Origin: Rhynchopus sp. YZ270_cl-10
Taxonomy: Eukaryota; Euglenozoa; Diplonemea; Diplonemida; Diplonemidae
Reading direction: 5' to 3'
DNA: 64,000 bases
Assembly: GCA_964035575.1 (NCBI GenBank)
Contig: OZ037886.1
Location: 434,001-498,000, forward strand
Under the pieces are notes generated by a model that saw only the letters and a program-made list of their open reading frames with translations, had not been told where the DNA came from and did not search any database. Both the position numbers and the translations under genes were made by a program. This document shows, piece by piece, positions 56,301-64,000 of the stretch (position 1 is the stretch's first letter; each line of letters begins with the position of its first letter).

Positions 56301-56750
56301 CCGGTAGTAGATTACCTGCTGGTTGGATTGGTATGGGACTGTCATGAGGCGGCCCTCTCTGTCGTATTGACGATACTTCTTGCGGATGGAGGATGCATTG
56401 ATGCCGGGGTGGGTTACCGGCGCAAGGTTGTCGGCCAGGGGAATGGTCCACTGCACATCCAGCCGCACGACCTCCATCTGTGTCCCGCCCATTGCCAGCA
56501 TCTCCCCCAATAAGGAGAACTGCTGCTCTACGCCGCCTAGACCAAGCTCCTCCCCAAACAGCTTGTGGCCGACGTCATTCAGCTTGATGTTCGGATTCTC
56601 ACGCATGTACTTCTCCGCGCTAGCACAAGACAAAGGGTTCCCCCCTTGGTTGAGGTCACGCCCAACGGTGAAGTTTGCATTGAGGCAATCACTGTATGCG
56701 TCTGCTGCTAACGGGAGCAGCAACGTCATGAGCGGTGCCAACGAGCGCAT
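53358..56750 (-). CDS. Solute-binding-protein receptor with degenerate class III cyclase domain
   Basis: A single exon, 1130 residues. A signal peptide (~1-18) is followed by a region resembling bacterial type-1/maltose-type extracellular solute-binding proteins (~45-440). Motifs there include VPYQSNQQVIYYRRDLFAKH, WEEFYATLKELQ, YGFSTIAGSSANRIAYVFAT and AAAPIPGKTG. Transmembrane helices lie at ~455-480 and ~492-518. An extracytoplasmic segment (~520-730) with Cache-like features, including WILLYLTPKEV near its end, precedes a third helix at ~733-758. The cytosolic part has an acidic linker (~835) and a region (~850-1020) laid out like an adenylyl/guanylyl cyclase domain: VSMVAHFGTLSAGNLGN then FAIMGAPSHLGMISKVAEYA match the segment around GxVxAGxxG..YxVxGxxVNxAxRL. 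The expected metal-binding Asp (F-x-D-I) is replaced (VLQIQL), so it is probably catalytically dead. The likely role is a plasma-membrane nutrient or chemo-receptor. The start context is TTGTCACAATG. Confidence 0.82.
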   Translation of the reverse strand: MRSLAPLMTLLLPLAADAYSDCLNANFTVGRDLNQGGNPLSCASAEKYMRENPNIKLNDVGHKLFGEELGLGGVEQQFSLLGEMLAMGGTQMEVVRLDVQWTIPLADNLAPVTHPGINASSIRKKYRQYDREGRLMTVPYQSNQQVIYYRRDLFAKHGLTYKHGTWEEFYATLKELQTKERASRAAAGHPNPDSFYGFSTIAGSSANRIAYVFATLLSIFDGGRVVDVNGTVTVNNPGAIQTMAMWQSVYGDIAHPQGMHFGALEAWNSFKHDEAGVIVFWTDTAPYFHDYIANNGWDVAAAPIPGKTGAGCMGQWSYGLSRHTREQEGAQNFLHAAAGDLVYHSLHSTKTQDFLTYAIREDPALWAEYKRLRPTISESHEIYPDFWERATYRPAEGCGPRYEKCAQVVHHNIWKLFRKEVTPAKCAEDMEKELKVLLGILDPSELDDEDKKWTGELIALVIVSVVGSIILGACAVFIFTQAKRLSQTRGFRIPVSVILGLLVISSMGIALGVVISKSDTALRDISEDLAADIRRKSLLVLERSLIGSFESLIFCGAEDWEGAARDNNRMRDVTSVKAQVIARVSQDIANMRFDPRSLVLAIDREYPYRVLFSSDVRQQEPRVSLRSFAGEEITSDIGKVSNVLREALKNLEGWSQHGVPINEKDTMTFTAAADSYSEKKTISANVKNLRVGAEGGTVHREMHWILLYLTPKEVIMKPAEDALKENLHLSITISIIVVLVTVVISIVLMYPLIQLAVNMDLVRGMKMEQVESIAPSLVLEIAALGAGFSYMSKMLVEYKAFLPKSVLVGDDTSSEEEEEEATTQPTDSRCASSKPSRTGNSSASHRSARNAHLGVQLQAGKASVLQIQLHSSKDDHGARLLGEALSQIEHAGSTTGTTFHSFPVLAANQVVLSAGAIKKTAMSGDRIAKAALTVEHVLSGRVSMVAHFGTLSAGNLGNAQTRAFAIMGAPSHLGMISKVAEYARTEAHASITLCTRGFTSRVHTQFNMVPFDIGRDADKDVYIINRLSAPLKENEEEWMYQLESREQDTAQREGELPRCMRVMAKKDGELANVAKEMLGGDHDDALPSEIVAMKLLNESAQSVMYMPKDTTLLGLALADKMLKRSAGKEL

Positions 56751-57165
56751 TGTGACAACCGCGGTGGTAATATAGTGTTTGTGTAACTTTGCTTTTTTAA
56801 AAAAAATCGCTTCTGCAGGGTGTGTTGGAGGGGGGGGTATGGGTGAGGGGAGGGGTGGTGGGGTTTTTAAAAAAGAACGACGTGTAGCGCTTTTTTTCTT
56901 CCATCTCGGTTGTGCTTACGACATCGATCCCTTATTCTCCAAAAAAAAAAAAAATACCCTCCCCCCATTTTCGAGTGTTTTTAGACAGAAACAATGTTGC
57001 GATAAAAAAGAGAGATATAAATTGGCAAGACAGGTCTGCGTCTCTCATACTTAGGTCACCTTTGTGCCAGTAAAATGGATTTTGTCTCGTGGGGTGGAAA
57101 AGAGAGAATTTTTTGCATATCACAAGGAAAGGTACGGAGGTAGTGAGGGGCGAGGGGAAGGGGTA

Positions 57166-57405
57166 CACGACGGTGAAGTAACGGGTGTTACAAGTGGAGT
57201 TACAAGTGAGTTACATGTAACTTTTGTTACATGTAACTCACTTGTAACTCACTTGTAACCCACTTGTAACCCACCAGTTACAACCTGATTTTGCCTGTAA
57301 TTCATGTATCCCACTTGTAACTCACTTGTAACTCACTTGTAACGGTTTTTCACTTGTAACGTTACTAGTAACTTCACTTGTAATGTACTATACTTCACCG
57401 TCGTG
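57166..57405. mobile_element. 240-bp MITE with internal ACTTGTA repeats
   Basis: Perfect 15-bp ends CACGACGGTGAAGTA and TACTTCACCGTCGTG. The interior is a near-tandem array of AACTCACTTGT units, mostly in one orientation on the right and inverted on the left (GTTACAAGTGAGTTACATG), giving an extended foldback. No clear target duplication. Confidence 0.75.
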
Positions 57406-57990
57406 GATTGTGTGTGGGGGGGGGGGGGGGGGATGGTTCCCAAAAAGTAAATCTCATTATTAGCCACATGCATTGCGAGAAACCTAATCCAACCTCACTC
57501 AGACATTTTCCTGGTTGCAGGCACACAATAGAACGTTGGGGCAGTGTCTTTTTAAGGGGTCATCAATGACCCCCCCATCCCCTCCCCAAAATTTTCTTTC
57601 GACACTGCATCGGGGAATAAAAAAAAAAAAAGCAAAACTAGATAGAACCCTGTCGCAAGCGCACGCACCTAAATATGTTTTTTTATAAAAAGGGTGCTCT
57701 GTGTAGGTAGCAATTATCCCGGGGGGGTTTGGACAGTACACCTCCCTTCTCCCCCCTCCCCCTTTTCCCTTTCCCGTGGACACAATGCACATTGCAAAAA
57801 AAAAAAATATATATATGTTGGTCTTCTCTCAATAACCCCGGCCGAATGGGGGGCAAGAACGCAAATACTGGGGATAGAAGTGGAGAATATAAAAGGTTTG
57901 ACTTGAAATACAACAGCCCTCTCGTGAACAGTGTATCATTTGGTGCATGACCGGCTGTACCAAAGGTACACTATAAAAAAAAAAGCGTTG

Positions 57991-58857
57991 CTGGTGTGGC
58001 TAAATCCAGTACAAAAACAGTACAAAACAACTACAAAAGAAGTACAAAAATTACACTTTATTTTTGGGGTGTTTTTTGCGAAAAATTATTTCCCTGTATA
58101 AACTTTTTGGGGGGTCGGAGTCGGGGGGTCGGGGGGAAATTTTTCTTTTTTGGCCCCCAAAAAATTGGGGGAAAATTTTTTTTTCTCTATTCTCGGGAGT
58201 CCGTGCGTGCTGTGATGGGGTCACTTTGCGCTGAGAAATGAGTATTTTTGACCTAAAATGCATGTGTCAGTTTTTACAGGGCATTTTCAGGTTTAGTGTA
58301 AAATATGGTCAGCACTTGACCACTGAGGGTAAAGTGCAAAGTAAACGTGGGGGCAGTTTGCATAGCTGCGAACTTTGCTGCATGTTGTGACCCCACCATT
58401 TTACGGACGGAGCTCGTAGAACCCAATGAGGAGTGAGAAAGAAGAAGGAAGCATGCAGCATGGCCAACGAAAAAAGTAGCGTACCGTGCGCCTGCGGCGC
58501 AAGATTGCAGCCCACCCTTTCCCATGACATAGTTCAGCACAAATGTGCAAATATAAGCGCAATTTTTTGAAATGTTGCGCACCGTGGCTTCGCCAGAAAC
58601 TTTCGTTCTAGCAAAATACGTAGGTAAAATTTAACGGAACTGACGATAATTACCAACGACAGTGCCAATTTATGTCGACATTTTTCAGAAATGTTGCGTA
58701 CCGTGGCTTCGCCAGGAACTTTTGGGCCATGACTTGGGGCGATTGGGAAAGTACGAATTGGTACCAAAAATAAAAAAAACCCCCTTTTTTGGGTATACAA
58801 AAAAAATACAAAAGAAGTACAAAAATTACACTTTATTTTTGGAGTTAGCCACACCAG
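57991..58857. mobile_element. 867-bp TIR element carrying inverted hAT-2 cassettes
   Basis: Ends CTGGTGTGGCTAA and TTAGCCACACCAG, with TTG on both flanks. Inside, AGAAGTACAAAAATTACACT then TTATTTTTGG is a direct repeat near each end. The middle has the GACCCCATCACAGC motif inverted and the GGCTTCGCCAG / GTTGCGTACCGTGGC cassette of hAT-2 in inverted orientation at about 58490-58600 and 58690-58715. No transposase. Confidence 0.6.
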
Positions 58858-59416
58858 TTGCAGTGAATTTTTTTTTTCCTCCTTTTTTGCGGAGAGAGAA
58901 ACCAAGATGGGGGGAAAGCTTTAGGAAAATAGGTGCAAAAACGTCTCTGCGGAGGCATAGGCGGCAAGAAAAGAAAAGAAAAGAAAAGAAAACAGATCCA
59001 AAGAAAAAAAGGGTTGTTGGTAAGATAATCCCGAGCCTCTTTGTGATGAGCCATTTAAAAAGAAAATGGCGAAGGTCATATTATTCCTTTTGTCTGAGAA
59101 AAAAAATGGGGGAGACGTTTTCGTTCGACAGATATTCCAAAGGTTTTGTGTTTTGCTTTTTTTACCACATAAAACACAGAATCAAAAACTGAATGCAAAA
59201 AATTTTTGGCTTCATCGCTGGGTCAAGAAACACAGCGGCACTCTAATAAAGGAGACATAACTTATTGGAAAAACCCCCCCGTTGGCGATGCACGGGGGAT
59301 TTTTTTGTTTTTGAAACTTGGCTGTATTAGTGCAGACACCCGAGGGATGCGCTACACACAACACTACGCACTTGGTTATCGACAAACCAGGAAGTGGATA
59401 CGCCCAAATGGCACCC

Positions 59417-59447
<31 letters not shown>

Positions 59448-59868
59448 AGGGCTAGAACCTACAGACAGCACACCTCATCTCTGAGCATGGCAGAGGATAC
59501 ACTTAGGAAGCTCTGGTCTGACTTTAAAAAAAAAGGGAAAAGCTTATCAGCTGAACCTGAGCCTCTCATGCTTGGTCACCTTTTATAAAAGGTGTGTACG
59601 GTGCCCACTCTATGAAAAATCATGCAACCTGCAATAACCCCAATTGACAAAAAAATAAAGAAAAGTTTTTTTTTTAAAGATGAACCTAAGCCTCTCTGTG
59701 TGCTTAGTCACCAAATAAACGGTGCTGGGCCACTACCCTGCTTCCCCACCCCCCCGCAATATTTACTATCAACGCAATCAAAAACCCTACCAATTTGGAG
59801 AAAGGCCTACACGATGAGAAGCCTCACGTTGAGCACAGAGAAAAGGTAGACTGTTTCTTTTTTAAGAC

Positions 59869-62800
59869 TTAACTCAGATTGAAGCTCCCGGAGCCCTCGT
59901 AAATCGCCTGACGGAGCTGTGGAGGGAGGGTTGGTGGGAACGAACGCGAAGAATTGAACTTAATAACATACCTTTTCCGCAAGAGTCTCCTTCGATGGGT
60001 ACAACGGAAGCTTCAGGTATCTGCAAGAAGAAGAAAAATTAGAATTGCCGTAATTTTCTTGGAATACAAAAAGCCTGAAAAACTCCACACATATAGTAGA
60101 GTTGAAATACAAAAGCCCTCTCGTGACAGTGTACCTCATATAATTCGCAGCTACTCTGTAATGTATCCACACTAAAAAAAACACGATATTACGCTTCCCT
60201 ACCAAATGTTCACGAAATAAGCTTATTTTTCAGTATTTCATTTACAGTTAATGTCTCGTAACCTCTACTACTCTTTTACGGCAGGGAACCGGATGAGGCG
60301 CACTATGGGTGATCCGGGGTAGCTAAACGGTGGCAACAGGGTTGGGGCTGTCGAACCCAGAAACATACCTGAAGCACGTATTGCACGACGGCAGATGAGT
60401 TGCGCTAGCAGTGTCTCCGTCGTCCGTGGTTTTCCGCACCACTGTGATTTTCCCGATCGCCGTGATGCCCCCGACGGGAAGTCTTGGGCAGCCTGTAGTG
60501 AAGTTCAGGAACTGCCGCTGCTCCTTTGGTGTGAAGTCGGTACAGAGGATGTCCACCAGCTCCTGGATGCATCTGTGGGTGAGTGGTGTTTAGAAAAGAA
60601 AAATGAAAATATGCACCCTCGCGTGGAAAGGCTGTGCGCATACTTGCTGTCGGAGGAGTACCCGTGGTCTGCGACAATCGTGTTCGCAAGCTCCTGGTAC
60701 GACCACAGCGGCTCGGTCTCGTTGACGAACACACCACAGACCACCTCGCACAGCTCCGCCTCACTGAACCCTAGGAGCACATCCAAAGGAAGTGTCTGCT
60801 CAAAGCCCTGTACATTGTGTTGTAGATGAATTGCAAAAAAGATGAGGATACAAACTTCACCAAACCCTTGAGTTTGCGGGATTGCCAAAAGTTGACGTAA
60901 TAAAATCTCCATTTCAAGAGATAAAAAAGCACGCCTTTTTTTCAAAAAACCCCCGTACACACCTTCCTGAGCGCAGCAATCCTATGCTTCACCGCACCGT
61001 ACAGCATTGTTTCGACAGCAAGCTGGGCGAACTCTCTTGCATTCTCACAGGTCACCGGGATGGTCTCGCCGTTCGGCTTTAGTGGAATATCTGACCCGGG
61101 AAGCACAAAGTAGTACGCAGCTGTAAGAGGTTTTTTTTATACAAAATTTTGATAAATGGTATACCTTCGGCACCCTCCTGGGAGACGAGATCCGCTGTCT
61201 CGGAGATTTTTCTGCGTTTTGCGGAGGATGTTTCGGCGTCATATTCGGTTGCAAAGTCGATAAAGAATTTGATGGATTGCGCCATGCGTTCGTCTATGGC
61301 ACTGAGGTCTGACAACTTGAGGTAGTTGTCCGGACAGCACTGCGACTCTGAAGCAATACCCTTCAGGATACGCAACAACGCAGGCGCCAACGGGATGTCG
61401 AGCAGCCTCCCATCCAACACCGCCCTTGCCGCAAGCCTCCCTAGCATCTCAAACCGGATCTGATCCGCATCCGCCTCATCACCACAGACACGCACCGAAG
61501 GATACAACCCCCCCGCAGGAGGCAACACATACTCCCCCGCCGCATCCCCTACCCACATATGATGACCACTCTTCTGTAAATCCCGTGAAACGATCGTAAA
61601 GAACTCCAAGGTCGGTCCCAAACCGGTGCCTTCTTCATTGTCGTATTGCACTTCAAGCGGAAAGCGACGCCAAGTGGTTGCACCGAGAAGTGCGTTGGCG
61701 CGGGGCTCAAGGTTGGTTCTGCTTGCAATCATTTTGGACCCACCCTGTGGTGGAAGCACCTCGGGTTGAATGACATCGGCCGCGGAGATGCAGTTCCGCA
61801 TCTTCATTAGCTGCAAAAACGCTTTGGAGGCTCCGGCGCTGACAAACCCAGCATATTCACGGCGTGCACCAGCGGAGAACAAAAAACTGCAGTGTGTCGT
61901 CAATGCGCGTGTCCAAGCAGGTAAACCGTATCTCCCAAACGCAGCCACACGCAATGCGTTGCCAGACAACGACTGCACCAACTTTGCTGTCAAATGTGGA
62001 GACACAAAGACGTCTGCCGGAAGCGGTCTTTCCAACCCTTCAGAAGTAAAGAACAACAGCCGCAACAACTGCAGATGCGACACCAATACGGGGTCTCCCA
62101 TGTCCTCCGTGAATTGGGTGTTGAAGATGGGATGCACCGTTTGGTCGAGACGCCAGTGTTCTGCTTCCACGTCGCTGAGGAAGATCTCAGGAGTGCAAGA
62201 CTCTGGCAGCGTTTCCGGCTCGCAACGGAGATCAATCACAACCTCCCAAGGGTCAAAGCTGTCCTCCACCTCGATCATGGTGCGCAGCTCCGACATCTTC
62301 TGTGTGATGTGCTCCAGCTTCGCCTTCGCCTCTACCTCTTCCGCATTCGGCTTCGTCTTTTTATCTCTCTTCCCCGCGAATTTCTGCACCTTTTGCTTCA
62401 ACTGCGCGGCCTTCTTATCAAGCTTCGCCAAATGCTCTGACAAATTCGAAGAAAACGGTGCAAACATATTCTCCATTTTCCTCAAACCCCCTTTTTGGAT
62501 GCAATGCTGCCTCAACACCTCTAACATTGTTGCCGTTTTTGGGATCTTCTTTGTTCCAATGTAGAAGGCGAATGAAGGGTACGGTGCTGTTGCGTCTGGT
62601 GCATCGGTGCCTTCTGGAAGTGAGATGTAGTCGGTACTGGGTTCGTCATAGAGAGAGACGCGGGAAGAGTCGAGAATGACCACCTCCTGCATGTCACCTC
62701 CTTCGTCTTCATCTTCGTCGTCGTCCTCGTCTTCAAACCCTTCATCCTCCCCCATCCTCCTCAACAACTCCTGCAAACTCCCACTCTCCCCTCCAGAAGC

Positions 62801-64000
62801 AAACCCTTCAAGAATCGCCCTGACAGACGCACCTCGCAACACCTTCATTCCATTGGTACTCGGCAACTTCCCGGTTTTCTTTGCGTACATGAAAAACCGC
62901 TCTAAACAGGCCAACGTTGCGAACGGATCCACCGTTGAAACATGCCCCTCCGCTTCCCCTACGGGGCAAGGGTTGAACCGCACTTTAATTCCCTTTCTGC
63001 TGATCATTTGAAGGAATGAATCTGCGGTGCGTCGGGTCGCTGCAGGAGCACTGCTACGACGTGGTGAGGAGGAGGAAAAGGCAGAGTAGAGTGGCGTGGT
63101 GATCGGAAGAACCTCCATCGCAACGGCAGATTGGGTGAGGAGGCGGGCAAGGTTTTCTGCTCCGCGGGGATGTGTGGAAGCACCGTGGGCAAATTCATCG
63201 AGATGCCTATGCCGTTCCGCTGCATCGCCACAGCCAACCCACTGCAGAACCAACCGTACCACATTCGAGGCAAGCAACTCCGATCCACACAAATCCCCAC
63301 CACTCTCCTCAAAGATTTCAAGAATTTTCCCAAACACCCCATTCCCACCCTCCCCCAACTCATTTGCAAGCCGCCCCAACCGTTTCCCTACCTCCGATAC
63401 TACAGGAGCTGCCGCTGCAGCGCCGAAGCAATCCGCACACCCCGCCGCCCTTCTCGCAAGCTTCGGTGGAAGCGACTTCGCCTGCCCCTGCACTGCCGAC
63501 AACGACTCCATCAGACCTGCCTTTCTAAGCTGCTGCGGCACCGTCGGACCTAGCAGACATAAGATATCCACACTAAGAAGAGCAAGATCCAGGAGAAGCG
63601 GTTCGGACACCCCTTTCCCAATCAGGGTAACCAACGCTGCCACTAGAGCAGGCGCGTTGTCGTGCACTTCACTGAGTGTCGTGGTGTCATTTGGCTTGGC
63701 CTTCCCTGCGGCAGCTGCCACATGAAGTGTACGGGCTAGTGTTTCTGCCGCCCATTCCCTTCGACTAGGCTCTCCGCACTGCACAGCATATTTCGCCAAC
63801 GGTACTGCAAAGGTCGAGAACATCCTTCTCGCCAGAACCGCCCCGTTCTCCCCACCCAACCCACTTTCCGGCTTCAACCCCTCCACCGCCTTCACCCCAA
63901 CGACATTCTCCTCTTTCTTCTCCTTTCGAAGCGACCCAGAAATCTTTTTCGTAACGCTCGGAGTCTTTTCCGGAGCAGATTCAGGCCTGCTTTCCTCACG
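59869..64000 (-). CDS. HECT-type E3 ubiquitin ligase, UPL3/TRIP12-like (5' end beyond window)
   Basis: Six exons: 64000-61165 (open to the window edge), 61120-60963, 60807-60644, 60572-60369, 60020-59972 and 59916-59869. Introns are 44, 155, 71, 348 and 55 nt, and the frame is kept at every join, giving 1152 residues here. The frame continues upstream of the GTG at 63895 with no stop, so the protein starts outside. The N-terminal part is helical and armadillo-like, and an acidic run (EDEDDDEDEDEGGD) lies near 415. The HECT domain occupies roughly the last 450 residues: FPLEVQYDNEEGTGLGPTLE, then FVLPGSDIPLKPNGE, and LPSCNTCFRYLKLP. The Cys of NTCF (~1119) is the catalytic residue that takes ubiquitin from the E2, and the protein ends GSGSFNLS, typical of HECT tails. 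The arm-repeat plus HECT plan and the sequence suggest the UPL3/TRIP12/UFD4 class. The longest intron holds a family F hairpin. Confidence 0.92.
60097..60137 (+). repeat. Family F hairpin inside the HECT gene intron
   Basis: AGAGTTGAAATACAAAAGCC, CTCTCGTGACAGTGTACC, antisense to the gene, inside the 348-nt intron (60021-60368), the longest intron in the window. Confidence 0.7.

Larger units (their letters stand above)
56751..59868. other. Spacer with TIR elements and hairpins
   Basis: No coding sequence. Holds the element 57166-57405, F hairpin 57895-57962, TIR element 57991-58857, a (GAAAA)n tract at about 58970-58992, A hairpins 59020-59056, 59540-59583 and 59677-59712, B hairpin 59312-59358 and a poly-A run (about 59417-59445). 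Confidence 0.6.

Noticed and set aside
63893-63895. HECT protein starting at 63895
   Set aside because: The codon is GTG, and the frame stays open with similar lysine-rich coding sequence up to the window edge.

Overview
This is nuclear DNA from a unicellular eukaryote. Coding sequence is GC-balanced. The spacers between genes are AT-rich and full of homopolymer runs and short structured repeats. Genes have few, very short GT-AG introns (43-348 nt). Their products are eukaryotic: a BIG-type Sec7 ARF-GEF, a UPL3/TRIP12-type HECT ligase, DGAT2 acyltransferases, multi-cold-shock-domain proteins and a CLU-like protein. I find ten protein genes and all ten lie on the minus strand. Such one-way gene arrays are known from Euglenozoa and dinoflagellates. 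A small SSU rRNA fragment near 28.5 kb also looks euglenozoan-like from memory, but the lineage is inference only.

Layout. 1-11.6 kb: no gene; repeats, including a hAT-like element (825-1832), a long-TIR element (5986-6600) and a unit that recurs inverted at 50.3 kb. 11.6-13.1 kb: a three-CSD protein with a Gly/His/Tyr-rich tail. 13.6-16.7 kb: a 3.2-kb non-autonomous hAT-like element holding an 18-bp minisatellite. 17.5-18.3 kb: a second three-CSD protein with a Lys/Gly tail. 19.9-21.35 kb: a coiled-coil protein. 26.2-26.8 kb: a small two-exon gene. 29.4-30.9 and 36.4-38.0 kb: two DGAT2 paralogues sharing a near-identical 3' part. 38.2-40.5 kb: a CLU-like protein. 42.0-47.7 kb: the four-exon BIG-type ARF-GEF. 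49.8-50.8 kb: a composite transposon-like element with TIRs and a 9-bp direct repeat. 53.4-56.75 kb: a receptor with an extracellular bacterial-type solute-binding domain, a Cache-like domain and a degenerate class III cyclase domain. 59.9-64.0 kb: the HECT ligase (six exons seen, 5' end outside the window).

The genes do not form one pathway; membrane traffic, triacylglycerol synthesis, RNA binding, ubiquitylation and signalling are represented. The most unusual feature is a set of about six families (A-F) of 40-110-nt stem-loop repeats. Several share a leader like GAAAACTTGAAA or GAAAGTTTATAAG and the loop core CTCTCGT. They are scattered through spacers and introns, and every copy I located reads on the plus strand, opposite to all genes. 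The DGAT2 pair gives a filled/empty site comparison: the intron of one paralogue contains an A-family hairpin that is missing from the homologous intron of the other, so these units can insert.
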